Positions 47,940 through 60,559 of a DNA stretch of 64,000 nt are shown piece after piece (positions within the stretch are counted from its first letter, which is position 1; each line of letters opens with the position of its first letter). The notes beneath the pieces are model-generated. The model was not told the origin of the DNA, did no database searches, and saw nothing but the letters and a program-made list of their open reading frames with translations. Origin of the DNA: Isoetes taiwanensis (taxonomy: Eukaryota; Streptophyta; Lycopodiopsida; Isoetales; Isoetaceae); the NCBI GenBank assembly GCA_021234155.1, contig JAJEKV010000057.1, forward strand, positions 7,655,956-7,719,955, written 5' to 3'. Both the position numbers and the translations under genes were made by a program.

Positions 47940-49165
47940 AACCATAAGATGCTCAAAGTGCCTTCAAAAGGGATAAGCAAAATTTGAGACTCACCTCAAA
48001 AGTTCCTCATGTGTTTTAGACCTAATTTTAAAAGAACTTTGGTTGCATGATTTTTTTCTTTTTTTCTTTTTTCTTTTTTGAAGGACCCACAAGCTTTATT
48101 CACTCAACTAAAAACCGAGTAACATAAAATGCAAAGACATGATTATAACCCCAAAGGGACAAAACCGATCCAACTGGCACAACCACCGCCTAAGAAAGAA
48201 TGAACTGGTTGCAAGTATGCTGATCAGTACTTTCTTCTATCAAGAGAAGAACAATTGTAAGCTATAACAATTTTATTTTTGCTGCTCACCGGCAGCACCA
48301 TCCGGCAGATACGCTTTGAAAATAAACAACCTCCTTCTTCCGCATTGACCATAGAAGCTTCCAATAGCGCATGAAAAGCTCGCTTTCAGAGTTTGGGCTA
48401 AGCATCGATAGATAGTACAAAATGCGGCCGGGCTAGATCAGACGCCCCAAATAGGGTCAACAACCAAGACCATGCCTCATTACCGCACAAGAAAAAACAA
48501 TGCTCATACTCTCAACCCTTGTCACAAAGGATGAGCTCAAATTCATTATCTATTTTATGGACTAACTTGTTGACTCCGAGGCACCATGGATCACTTGCCA
48601 CAATTACGTAATCCATATTATTTTGGGATGAAGCAAATTATCCCATACCTATATCCAAATACTATTGTGGTCAGGGATCCAAGATGCCTATTAGATGGAG
48701 CAGATTTTAATGCAAAAGTACTACACGTAAGCCACAAACTACCCTGCCAGCGATAGTTGACATTTGAACAAATTTATGGAAAAATGCCATTTAATGGTAG
48801 AGTTTGGAGCGCCTTTGGATCACAAATTCCATTACAAAATGGGATTCAAAATTTGAGACTCACTTCTAAGTTCCTAAGTGTGTTTTAGATGACCCAAAGT
48901 AAACTTGGTTGCATGATAGTTGACATTTGAACAAATTTATGGAAAAATGCTATTTTAATGGTAGAGTTGAAGAGCCTTTTGATCACAAATTCCATTACAA
49001 AATGGACCAAAATTTTGAGATTCAATTCCCAAAAGTTCCCGTATGTGTTTTAGACTAATCTTAAAAGAACATGGTTGCATGACAAATGCATATTTAGACA
49101 AATTTAGCAGCCTATTTTAATGGTAGAGTTTCATGGAGAGCCCTCTTGATCATGCATTCATTAGA
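47940..49165 (+). repeat. 162-bp tandem repeat, split by a LINE insertion
   Basis: Copies start with acaaatttatggaaaaatg at 48769 and 48931, with a diverged third at 49098. Each continues with tggtagagtt, gatcacaaattccattac, gttcc, gtgttttaga and ggttgcatga. A part-copy lies at 47950-48050. The LINE fragment 48051-48753 separates that part-copy from the rest. Confidence 0.8.
48051..48753 (-). mobile_element. 5'-truncated L1 LINE insertion
   Basis: Read on the minus strand it ends in an A-rich tail (48051-48079, seen as ttttttctttttttctttttt). Upstream of the tail are pieces of the L1 zf-RVT domain: EHCFFLCGNEAWSWLLTLFG near 48470, and FCDHE-like spacing before it. The element starts inside this domain, as expected of a 5'-truncated L1. 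Joining the flanks restores ggttgcatgatagttgacat, present uninterrupted at 48908. No clear target duplication is seen beyond 2-3 bases. Confidence 0.75.
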
Positions 49166-49169
49166 CCAG

Positions 49170-52100
49170 GAGGCTATTTTTTATGTTGAAAAGTTATGTC
49201 CATGTTTTGTGGGAATTTATTTGGAGGGTTTTTTGGAGATGGCTTGAGGGGAGTTCCATGGGAGAATTTATTCTTAAATATTCTATTATTAAGTAAAATA
49301 ACGTCGTATTTCGTGATAAAAATACATTACCACGGACTTTAAATACTTATCGATGTTTGGGGATAACGTATATCCTTTTCAGCTTCTTACCCATGAAATA
49401 CTGCAGATAAAGTGTGTGGGATGCTTGCATACCATCAGATAAGTTGCATCCACCGACGCAACTAGTATGCAATATCTCGTTGGTATATTGACCTTGCTGT
49501 ACCCACATCACACTCCAGCTTGTAAAGCTTCGATTAAGCTTGTTTCAAATTTCTATTGACAAAGCTTCCTCATCCGCTCATGCTACGTCAAATAGTTCCA
49601 TGAAGTGGACGAGCTGTTCAAAGTAGAAGAATTCACACTAGCCATATCTGGCCATTGAGTTCCATGGGGTAATCCTCTAACTAATAGTTCCCTCTCTCCA
49701 ATGTTTCCAACTCAAGACTAGTTATATTTACTCCTTTTGCCAGCCAACTACTGGATGAGTTGGTATAGCCAGCGATGCCCGCAAATGATAGTAAGTATAC
49801 GTATATTTTGAGGACAAAACCAAAACTTTGTGTGACTCTCCATTTATTTCTTTGTCCAAAGGAAGCATGGTGCAATAGTATTCCTGCATAAACTTTTATT
49901 AATTTCAGCATTGCATCTTCACTATTGAATTTACCCTACCTGACATCTTATTTACTACTGTACTGTTTCTTCTAATAGCCCATTCCCCTGGCAAATCATA
50001 CCTGCATAAGGTATGTAGCATCATCAAAGATTATATTCCGCTTTGTCAAGAGCATCTACCCTAACTTCTAGACTGTATATGGGCCCTCTTGTTCCGAATG
50101 ATGGCTACCGGAACCCACATCTTTGTTATATTCCGTGGTTATTCGTCCTTTTAGCATAGTCTGATGGCTTCCTCCCTAACCGCATGAATGGGCCTTAAAC
50201 CACTATGTAAAATCGCTGAAGTTGACTAAGCAATGACACAAGCGTATGGAGTACCAAGCATTAGTCACCGGAGTGCCCATTCTCAAGGCATTAAGGTGTC
50301 CATCCCCGACCTATTCCAACAAAATTGTGTTCTCTATGTGCTTTAGACTAATTTCAAGATACTTCCGCCGGGGATTAAAATAAGCATGCATCAGACAAGG
50401 ATAACTTATTCACGCATTCTTGATGCTAGCCAACTACGCATGCCTCCCATGAGTATTCCCTTTCTCTCTTCGCCTACCAGAGTATTTTCCTCTTTATTAT
50501 TGTGTTCCTATTTTATGCAAGGTAAAAATCTTTATGCCCCAAGCATTTCTTGTTTTAATCCTTAATATCAACTTAGCCTTTTCATGCTCTAAAACGTAGC
50601 TTCACCCTTCTTGTAAGGCATATATGAGAACTTCCCTGCTGATAGTTTTAATCTAAGAATAGCGTATTTAAATGCAAAGTATCTAAGATCTTTTATAAAT
50701 TTACCATGCAATAGTGTGTCATAATCAAGAAAAACAATGGAGTATATCTATTTCAGAAATAACTTATTTTGAAAACATATACTACAAACATGGACTTAAA
50801 AACAATGGAAATAAACTGCTTATTTTATGACTTAATCACATAGAAAAAATACACCAATAGTTAAAGACTCACCATTGATGCAAGATTGCTGCATGCTTTG
50901 CCATTTATATGTTGATTGTTTTCAAACATTAGACCTGATTTAACCACATTGGTATCTTTCCTTCATGATTAGAACCTTAATAGAGCATATAAAGCTGTTT
51001 TGTGTAAGTAAATAAATGGATTATGGCAAACGTTACTATAGCTCTAGTGATTTCTATCCAATAAGCCTTAGACACACGAACGAAAACCGTGATTTGTAAA
51101 ACGGTATAAGAAGGCTTACCTGGTATATTGTGAAATGTGCACATAAAGAAGCCATTAGAGAAATATATATTTGCTCTTCCAATCTTTTTGTCTTTCTATT
51201 AGTCTCGAGGGGCAGCAATATCGCCTACTCAGCTCATTTGTTCGAGCACGAAGTAAGTCATTGGTTTGATGCGGTCTAACATTAAGCAACAACTTATGTT
51301 AAAACCACATGACAAATGCAAGTATGGTAGGAAGTGTTAGGGCGAATAATTAACTACTACGCTTAAGGTAGTCTTAGGAGCGTATCAGCACATCTCATCA
51401 CTAAGACGCATTTCAAGAACTCTAATATAATGCAAACATTATTTTATCATCATTAGCAAAAATGTATATATCACAATTAATTCATCATATTTTGAATGGC
51501 CTACATCTACTTCAAATGATGCCTTTCCATGATTTCATCTATACCATAATACCTGTCGTGAGAAGGGCTAAACGGTAAAGTACCCAAATATAGAAATAAT
51601 TCATCATAGTTAGGCAAACCACCTTAGAAGCTAATTTCTTGTAAATGTCAAGCCTACGCTCTTTGTCAAATATCTTCAAAATAAGATTTGATTCTAAGGC
51701 ATAGTCTCCTCGCTATCATTTTAGCCAAAAGAAGTTTAAAGAGAAAATACAAAGCCCAAGCCGCTTTCTCTATATCTAACCTGCCATAATTGATGTTTCC
51801 AGATCATGTTTTCTCGTGCCTAATCCCAACCCAATGAGAAAAGCTTTTCCCGTGCCAACAGATGGGTACCCTAAATATTGGGCTTAAGAAATGAAAAATA
51901 CCTTTGCAAAGAAGATAATAGCTCTGGCCCAAGTTGTTTGAGAGTGCTTATTTGATCTTGTATTTCGCGCGAACATGGAAGCATGCCAAACCACCGTGCT
52001 TAAGAGTGCTTACTTCCGACAAAAAGGGCCGTAAATAGTAAACAGAACCAAAGACTCGCTTTTGAATTTACCATCTGATGTGTGTATTGCCTTCTGTGGC

Positions 52101-53100
52101 TAATATGCCCCGTAGCTTCAACAGAATCCAGTGGGTTGCCGATTTGCTCGTGCAATTTTCTACCAAGATCTTGCCTACATATTGAAAAGAATGCGAGTTC
52201 TAACGATGTACGGGTTCCTACCTACCTGTATGTCTCGATATAATTATCCGTCCCTGATTCTGCAAAACTCCTTGTGGGCAAATGGACATCGAAGACGTTC
52301 AAATTCTTTTGCAGCCTTTCATGGGCGACTTGAATGATGCTCCACCCATTTTCTACATCGCTTAAATAAAATTTGCTTCATTAATGTACACATCGCCTAT
52401 AAAATGGAATGGATGGATTGTCCCCGCTTCACCAAAGAAAAGTCTAGACTACAACCACTAGATTGTTGTGCAACATATCTGAATACCGACACGAAAAGAG
52501 AATACTCGCTTGAATCAATGTCAAAATCTCGTGCCCAAATCAGCCTCGTATTTTCCTCGAATCAAAACATAGAGAGGCCTCTTTATCAAAGAGCTCGCGG
52601 ATGTAGAGCATCCTTTTGTAAGACATCCATCTACTTATTATATGAAGTATGCCCGCACTTAGTATTTTCGGTAAAGGTAGGCATCTATGTACGTAATATT
52701 GTATACAAATTTATGCGTGAGATCCGCCTGCAACCGTGAGCTTGGAAAGTTAGCCCGCACTTCCACACCGCTTCCATCTCAGCAGAAAAATGGAATATTA
52801 TCCGGCCTAAGGAGTTTTAATACTTGTTTTGCTTGATGGATTCCTCGCTTGTGCTTCAAAGCATGGAAGAATAGGATTCAAGGCTTCTATTCTTTCCTCC
52901 AAACTTTCGTAAAACCAACATGATCGACACCTTAGGTAATGGAAATAGATACTAAAAAAAAAAGAGCAAAAAAGAGCTGCGTAGTCTTAAGAAAAGACAA
53001 ACCCTACACATCGCAATAAGCCTTTATTTCATTCCCAAAAATGGCGCGAAGAAGCGCCTAACTGATTGCTAGTATGAATCAAGACAGAAGTGGTATGAAT
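49170..53100. other. Unassigned AT-rich sequence, no gene seen
   Basis: Frames at 49681-49911, 52131-52337 and 52404-52739 are short and unrecognised. No repeats were noticed. Confidence 0.3.
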
Positions 53101-53157
53101 CAAACCAATGGATGGGTGATTTTAATCGCTAAGTGTACTTCGTTCAGTTACGTACTA

Positions 53158-53192
53158 CTTATGCCCGGCAAGCGTAGGCACCATTACTAAAA
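53158..53192 (+). mobile_element. Third Helitron 3' end (element 5' end not found)
   Basis: cttATGCCCGGCAAGCGTAGG followed by CACCATTACTAA matches the ends of the other two elements, although the stem has decayed (GCCCGGC versus GCGTAGG). It ends CTAA, a valid CTRR, at 53190. The next bases, from 53192, match the interior of repeat R (ataaatctatagagg). No matching TC end was found upstream. Confidence 0.7.
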
Positions 53193-54240
53193 TAAATCTA
53201 TAGAGGATTATGCCTTGCTTTCGATCAAACCTCAATCATCATACTTAGAAATGAATTATAGAGGGTTTACACCAATCAATCAAACTAGAAGCGTTATCAT
53301 TGCTCGTCAAACTATAGTTATTGGTACAACTTCGCAGTTATAATCCTTGGCGAGTTCATGAAGTGTCGGCCGCTCATAAAACAAGCCAGAGCCAAGATGG
53401 GACTCGAACCCATAATCTCGCTCAGGGCTGGCGCCTTAATGGAATTAGGCCATGCTCATTGCTATATTTAGTTTTCACTTTGAGACACTTTCCGGATGGT
53501 TTGTACGGTTTTCTTTTAAGTAGAAACAAGAATGGTAGGCAACAAATAAGCTGACTCAAAAAGTTTTTTATTTTATCAACCTTACAACTAAGCGTTATAT
53601 AAGAACAATCCACAAAATTCATACATCGCTAAATCTGTATCCCTATGGCATTACAGAAACCATAAACTAACTTGTAATGGATTTGGGATTTAAAAGGTAT
53701 CTAAGGACACAAGATTTATAAGCTCATTTATATGCCTGAAATGCCAGTTGGAGTGTTGCGCCTAATGAAACCTTGTTTTTGTTCAATATAATCCACTTGT
53801 TAATTTGGCGTATTTACATAAAAAAAAGAAAAAAGAAAAAGAAGTAATTTGAAACGTAATTTAGCGAGGTTCACATATTACAATCCCTTTCGTGCTAACT
53901 TAGTCCAGCTCAATGGAGATATGTATGCGTTATATTATATTTAGAACTAAGCAACATGTAAAAAATCAGCTAATGCTCCAGCAGTCAAACTTCGCAGGTT
54001 ATGCCATGCTTCATGTTGACCAGCGAGCGTGTTTAGACGCCATATTTCACAGAGGGTTATGCGCTCGATCAAACCTTAGAGGGTTATCGCCCTTGATGAA
54101 ACTTTAGTTGTAGCAAAACTTCTGATTTAAATTCGATGCATAATGGAGCCTTAATTCTATTTAGACATAAATCTATAGAGAGTTATACGCTTGCTTTCAC
54201 GATCAAACTCAATCATACTTAGAAATCCTTTATAATAAAA
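53191..54240 (+). repeat. Repeat R, copy A, with terminal direct repeat
   Basis: Copy A begins taaatctatagaggattatg, continues with cttgctttcgatcaaac and ccttgg-cgagttcat, includes the tRNA-like segment at 53389-53457, then agtagaaacaagaatggtag and cctgaaatgc. It ends at 54166-54235 with the beginning repeated: taaatctatagag, then cttgctttc and cgatcaaac. The terminal repetition means R is either a tandem repeat unit (about 970 bp) or an element with short terminal repeats. Confidence 0.8.
53389..53457 (-). repeat. tRNA-like segment inside repeat R (SINE-like)
   Basis: On the minus strand: gagcATGGCCTAATTCC.. resembles an A box, AAGGCG closes a D-arm (GCC with GGC), and ATGGG-TTCGAGT-CCCAT is a perfect T-arm with a B box. 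The acceptor stem pairs for four bases and then decays. It lies in R copy A; degenerate versions occur in copy B (57620-57685) and copy C (63840-63870). It is probably the head of a tRNA-derived SINE or a pseudo-tRNA carried by R, not a working tRNA gene. Confidence 0.5.
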
Positions 54241-57200
54241 TTTTAGTGTTTATGCGTTTTTGTTTGTAAGCCCTACATCGGGCCCAATTTGATCTAACAT
54301 GCTAAACCCAGTCGAATCCATGATGGTGTGGTTTTCTGGCGAAAGAGCAATGTAGGTTTGAGAGGAGGATCGGTAGAACCGACGAAAGCGCCGCTTGAGA
54401 GAATATGGCGACTCAGTCCGATGATAAGCGGTTGCAGCGAAGGAATGAAAGCTTCGAAAGTAATGGCTATATGGGCATGGCGTTAAATGGTGAATGTGGT
54501 GGAAAGCTTTGGGGCGGTAGAGGCAAAAGTAACTATACCAAATCGCGTCACAGGAAAAATCCTCTTTAAAGCGAAGCTTTCAAACATTGTTCTGACTCTT
54601 CAATAATCTTCATGATCTTGAAGAAAAAGCCTGTTCTCACTCTCCCACAAAGCGTAAGTCCTTCATCCTTTCTCTACTTCAAATGGATACTAAATTATAT
54701 AAACCTTGAGGAAAATGGAGGAGCATCTGATGGAAATGGGGTAACACTATTGCAGACTTTACAATCAAATACAAAGCTGCTTCAATCCATCTTTGCATGT
54801 TTGTGGCTCCCAAAACCGAGGACCATAGGCTTGATTTTAGGGCAAAAGATGGGATCTCGATTCCATCTTCGAGGTTGCGGCGAACACATGGTAGCGCAAT
54901 TGCTATATTTTTGCTTGCTCTTCCAAGCGGTTTGACATTCAATACGACCTCACGAAAGCGCAATTCACGGTTATATTTTCTTGAGATGAAAGCGCAAAGA
55001 AATTTTGGTTTTACGGTGATAAGTATTATGCGGATTGATGATCTTTGCGCTCGGTGGATTATTCTTTGAGTGTGTGCTTAGGGGCGAGATAAGCGAAAGC
55101 ATCCATTAAGCGGCTTGATGCCAAAGTTGTATTACATATCAAGCCAAGTTGGCTGACTTGGAAATGTAGGATCATTCTACAGTGGGTGAGCTTCTGGCGG
55201 AGATTTTGCGATGGGAGTAAGTCATTTTGGGTCTAAGCTGATGATCTTAGATGGGATTTAAGTCATTTCTATATCTTATTAACAGAATTTGTTGGTGAGG
55301 ATTCATAAGGCTTTCCTAAAGACACATGCATGATAACATCTAGCCAAAAGCATATTCAGTAAGCATCTTCTTCATTTTTGGTAGGTTAAAGTTAAAATAA
55401 TAACTACATGATATCACGATAGTACTAGCATAAGAGCGATGAACATAGCAGCATACTCCACCTATCAACGGAATAATCCTAGCGATGCCGGATAAATGCC
55501 ACATCAATTACATGTCAAAGTCTTTGCCTTTAATTGTTAGAGTGAGTTGACTCTGCCAAGTCGCTCTGCATAACTTTGTTTGTTAAATTACTTGAGGATC
55601 ATGACCTGGGTAAGCCTGCTAACTTCACTTCCACTTAAGGTACCCAGCGTGCATATCAATGCCTAGATGCAACACAGGTATCTCTTCCGATCCTATCTCC
55701 ATACACCTCGAGCACTCACGAAAGGAAAGGAAGGCTGCAAAATTACCACCCCCAATGCAGTTTAACGATTGTCCTACTTATTAAATTATGTATTTTGTGG
55801 TTTTGCAAGTGAACAACTCTTAACTTTGTTAAGTGCCGAGGATAAAAGCGAGCCACTAAGGTGAAGCCTACTTATAACTTTCATGATGCAAGAACATGTA
55901 TCAATGCACTAACATGCATCCTCGGTTATCTTTGGGGTCTATCTCCATGCACCTCAACACTATGAAGAAGGCGCAAATCACCACAATTTAACAATGTTCA
56001 CCACTTATTAGGTATGTATTTCATATAGTTTTACCATTGATTTTAGTCTTAGCACATTAGAACAAATAAAGAATAGTCATCAAGCCAACAATTTTGTCAA
56101 TTATTTAATTTACTCTATATTTATTTGTTGATGTTGATTGATGTTTAGATTTTATTTCATGTTTCTTCATAGCGTGATGTGGTTAAAGTATGCTATTAGA
56201 TTAGCAATATGCTTAGGCTTTGAATGAGACATCTTGATTTTATTTTGTTTTAAGTGCTCTACGCCAAATGACTTTTTGTCAAAGAACAAAGCAATGACGT
56301 ATGGTTATGTATTTTGTCTGTGTGGCAGTTTCTTTAATTCTCTTGAAGTTTGCCTTAAAAATGAAATCAATATATCCTTGATTATAATCTAGAGTTACCA
56401 CTTGCTTAGCCACCTCGATGTTCATTCCATTTATCGCGATGCTTGATTTTGTAGGGTATATAACTTGTGAAGTCTAGCCACAATATTTAAAATACAAGCA
56501 ACCCAAACATTAAGTTCATAAATCTAAACAGAAAAACTTATCAGTTTTCATGGCACTAATTTAGAGAAATAAGGCGTAATTAGTTGAAAAAGTGCCCACA
56601 AAAAGCAATTCAATTGAAAACTTCTTCCTGAAACATCTTGTAACATCATGCCAAGCTTAAGTGATATAGTATGAATGCCAATTGCAAATAGTGGGACAAC
56701 ACACATGGATCGGGATTACAATTAAATCAAATTTGCATGTGTATATTTTGTAGTGCGACTATCTAGAATGTAAGTCAAATGCATGATATTGTCAAGTTTT
56801 ACCTTTGAGCATTGGAATATCTAGAATGTAAGTCAAATGCATGGTATTGTCAAGTCTATATACCTTGAGCACTTAGATATACACTATTACAAAACATGGG
56901 TTCTAGGGCATGTAGCAGTGGGCAGTTCCATCATTAACATGTTTCCAACATTGCCTCTGTAAAATATAGAAAACTTGGTCCAGTGATACAATAATAGTAG
57001 CGACACTAGAAAAATGGCATTATTAGTGTTCAACTTCATAATAATCCCGTACTCACATATTATATTTCAACATTAGTGTGCCATCACAACACTTTTGAAC
57101 ATGTAGCTATAATCTTTGTATATATAGGGATGATGACTCGACTCATAAATTTACAATGTCTTATCCTTATGCCCCGATCTCATAAGAGTTATAGACTTTG

Positions 57201-57469
57201 ACTATATATAGCCTTACCGCCAAAACGTACCGGTTAACACTTTTTCCTTTGATTTGCTATGAACAAGCACCACTCAAAACTAAAAAGACATGGATCCAAC
57301 ACTACTCGAACCACGAAGAATTTAGGTTTCTTTTAAAACATTGATAAAGTTTTATAAAATTTTGTTATAATAAAATTGCAAGGTTGGATTATTGCGCATG
57401 CTTTTCACGTTAATGGCCCAAAACATTTATAGACCAAGCGTATGCCGGCAAAGCGGCCCGGAAACCTGC
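54241..57469. other. Unassigned AT-rich sequence with two duplications
   Basis: No gene is recognised; frames at 54612-54935 and 54797-55069 overlap with opposite-strand ones. A diverged direct duplication offset by about 250 bp lies at 55650-56030 (ctatctccat, cacctc, then gttc-acttatta). A 58-bp tandem duplication lies at 56759-56876 (atctagaatgtaagtcaaat). Confidence 0.45.
56759..56876 (+). repeat. 58-bp tandem duplication
   Basis: atctagaatgtaagtcaaat followed by gcatg-tattgtcaag occurs at 56761 and 56819, then ttgagca in both. Few differences, so fairly recent. Confidence 0.8.
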
Positions 57470-58437
57470 AGATTAATAAATTGTAGAGAGGTTTCACGGC
57501 TTAATCCGCTTAGAGCCTTAAAAGCGTTATAATTTAACCGATCGAACTATAGTTGTGGTACAATACGGTGCTGTCATGGCCGAGTTCATAGCAGAGTGTT
57601 AGCGCGGCTCATGAAACAAACCGACCAAGATGGCTCGACACCATTCTGTTCAGGGCGGTGCAGCATTAGGCCACATGGTCATTGCTATAGTTTGATTTTT
57701 CACGAGACAACTAGGATGGTTTGTGTTTTTCTTTTTAAGTAGAAACAAGAATGGTAGGCAACCATCTAAACACGACTCAAAAGGATTCTTTTTTATCAGC
57801 CTTACAACTAAGCAGTATATAAGAACAATCCACAAAAAATTCATACATCACCCTTTAAATCTATCCCCATGGCGTATTCTACTGAAAATATAAACTAACT
57901 TGTAATGGATTTGGGACCAAAAAGAATCTAAGAACACAGATTTATAGTAATTTATATGCCTGAAATGCAGTTAGGTGTTAAGCCTAATGAAACCTTTGTT
58001 TTTGTTCAATATAATCCAAGCGATGAATTTGAAGCATTATTTAAAAAAGAAAAGAAAAAGAAAAAGAGAGTAATTTAGCGTAGTTTGGCGGGTTCACATA
58101 TTGAATCCACTTCGACTTCTTGGTCAAAATATAATGGAGATATGCTTATGCCTTATATTATATTTTAGAACCAAGTAAGCAACATGTAAAAATCAAATAA
58201 TGCTCCAGCAGTCAAACTTCGCAAGGTTATGCCATGCTTCATGTTGACCAACCTTGAGCGTATTTAGGCAATATATATTCATAGAAAGGTGATGCTTTGC
58301 TTTCGACGAGCACTTAAGGGGAGTTATCCTTGCTTGATGAAACTTTAGTTGTATAAAACTTCTTGTTGCATCGATGCGCAATGAACCTTAATTCTATTTA
58401 GACATAAATCTATAGAATAGAATAGAATAGAATAGGT
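57470..58437 (+). repeat. Repeat R, copy B, cut by a LINE
   Basis: Copy B follows copy A closely from about 57479 (gtagagaggtttcac) through aagcgttat, the tRNA-like segment, agtagaaacaagaatggtag, aacttgtaatggatttggga and gaaacttt. It ends at agacataaatctatag (58394-58409), exactly where the LINE tail begins. The remaining R sequence resumes at 63672 on the far side of the LINE. Confidence 0.8.
58410..58437. repeat. (AATAG)n tail of the LINE
   Basis: Five repeats of aatag follow ctat and end in gttttt. It lies at the boundary of the LINE with repeat R and is the LINE 3' tail on the minus strand ((CTATT)n). Confidence 0.8.
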
Positions 58438-58735
58438 TTTTAAGCGTCCCGCGGAGACCAATTGGCCTATGGGACCCAAACAAAAGAAGCGACAAGCATA
58501 TTCTTGTGAGTTAAAGCCCGCCGAGAAAGTTTTAGAGGAAAAACCTTAAAATGGCAAAACTCTTGGCACAGCAGTGCATGGGGCGGTTCAATACACCGTC
58601 GTGGACACAAGCAGTCAGATGCATCCATAACATATCTGGGTATGACCCCAACAAACCCAGCAGCGCCGTAGCTAATAAGCGATGCAATTTGGCGAACTGT
58701 AATGTCGAACATATAAACCGGATATGGGCAAATCT

Positions 58736-60409
58736 TTAGCAGGCAGATGGAGGAGCATGACATTCATCCTCAATGGCAGGTAGCAGCACGGCAAAGCCTT
58801 TGCTCAGGTGCTTCCACGAGCCCAGCATACTGTTTGTCTGGGAGGCGTGTGCCCGTCTTGAATGGAAAGCTATAAGCTGCGTTTCTTCATAGGTAGGCTG
58901 GGTGTACAGAATCGCGGTGTGGGCCTCTTGGCCAGGCCTAGGATTGACTAGCTGGCGATAGGTGATACCCGACTTAACATGTGTCGAACCTCTTGCATCC
59001 CACGACTGCTTGCGAGAAAGTAGCATCAAGGTATAGTTTAAGTGCCTCGCGATCTTTCTTTGTCGACACGGACACATCTGTTTACTGCACGCAGTGAGAA
59101 CCGAGCACCTTGTCTTTCCGGTAGGGATTTCGAGCGTTAGGGGACCCATTCTGCGTCTTTAAAGCAAGGCAGACAGCGTGTATCGACCATAGCGACCACC
59201 TTTTGGAAGTATAAGCGATATGGCAGTTTCCCAATGCAGCCACAGAAGGAGTAGAAATCACATCTCACAGGTAGGATCACAGTGCAGGCTGTGGACTTAC
59301 CCCGGGGCGATGCCAAGAAGACATACACTTTTGCTGGTCATTCAGTGTTGAGGATATCAGCACGGACCCAATTACGCCCCACACTAAAAGGGGCGGTCAG
59401 CAAGGCGAAACAAATGTGGCCCATTTGGGCATACAACTACGCCTTGTGGTTTGTTGTTACGCATGGCATATATAGTGCTTTCCAGCCCTTGACCGCAGCG
59501 ATGTAGCATCCCAATGGGTGGTAGTTGAGAACTCAATCCCCAAGTACTTGTAGGTCGAGACCACCTCTACCTCTGCCCTGGTAAGTGAATGTAGGAAGCC
59601 TTGGTGGCCGGGATGATGCAACTAAGCGGCACCTAGTTTTGTAAGTTAACTTGCATGCGGTGAATTGGCAAAAGTGTGAAACATCCGGTGGCGTTGCATG
59701 TCCTGCGGGTATAGGCCATGAAGGTTGACATCGTCGGCATATATGAGTTCTTGGGATTGTGTGATGCATGATGTAATGGCCCGCACCTCCATGCTTTCGA
59801 GCCAATCTTCAGCCCGATCAATGTAGAGGCCAGGGGTGTGGGGAGAGGGGCAGCTTCCTGGCGCACTCGATGCCTCTTTGGTCGCAGGAACGTGTCTTTG
59901 ATGTGTCACGGCACGAGCATGCCTCGTCGGCCTATATCGCATTACCTGGGAGATCGAAGTCCCCATTTGCCGCAATCTGTCCATGGCTTATTGAGAGTGC
60001 GTGTGTCGAATGCCTTTGCAAAATCCCGCGAAGGCTCGCGATGGGAGTTACAGCGTGATTCTGCTTTATCTTCAATCAATGTCGCGCGAGTGAAGATATG
60101 ATCAATGAGTGGAGATATGCGGGCGGCACTGCGCGTGTAGAGGCTCGCACCTCCGTTTCCTCACGCCCCATATTGTCATTGTGCTCAAGGATGCAAAGTA
60201 TGATTTTGCAAAGAGAGTGACCATAATAGTGGGTAGTTGGCGGACATTGAGGGTCCCACAGCACAATATATGGGCACTACTCTACTAGTGGTCCATTGCG
60301 GGAAGCCTTCTACGCAATGCTTTATTGAACAATGCGTGAAACGGGCACCCCGGTGGAGCCCGGCCATTTGGAAGCTCTGCGCATGCCATCTAAATCTGTG
60401 CCTTCCCAT
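58736..60409 (-). pseudogene. LINE reverse transcriptase region
   Basis: Frames in series give EGFPQWTTSRVVPIY near 60310, DHIFT.ATLIE near 60080, DFAKAFDT near 60020, GLYIDRAEDWLESMEV near 59830, IYADDVNLH near 59740 (the catalytic Ala-Asp-Asp kept), MQVNLQKTRCRL near 59640, and YKYLGIE-like sequence near 59545. ASPRGKSTACTVI and a C-terminal region follow. The form G-L-Y-I-D and Y-A-D-D-V-N-L is of the RTE or CR1-like type. At least five frameshifts break the gene. Confidence 0.85.
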
Positions 60410-60559
60410 TAGCTAAATTTGTAGGCCCATGATGACATCCCCCTACTGTGATAACGAGCCATGCCTATCTGTGGAGGGGCGGTGCGGAAGCGGCGGAGTC
60501 ACTCACGGTATTTGCATCATGCCATTGCTCAGGTGATGTTCCGTGGGAACATGGGAACT

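Larger units (their letters stand above)
42251..48040. other. Unassigned AT-rich sequence with small duplications
   Basis: No gene was recognised. Visible repeats: an imperfect tandem duplication of about 75 bp (43365-43507, cactccatga and gagcaatatattagct), a pair of copies about 357 bp apart (44947 and 45304, caaagagaataagg to gcatgcatgct), and AATAG-rich microsatellites at 45945-46015 and 47642-47665. Confidence 0.4.

Noticed and set aside
53389..53457. A functional tRNA gene
   Set aside because: The T-arm is good, but the acceptor and anticodon stems are poor and the segment lies inside a dispersed repeat whose other copies are degraded.
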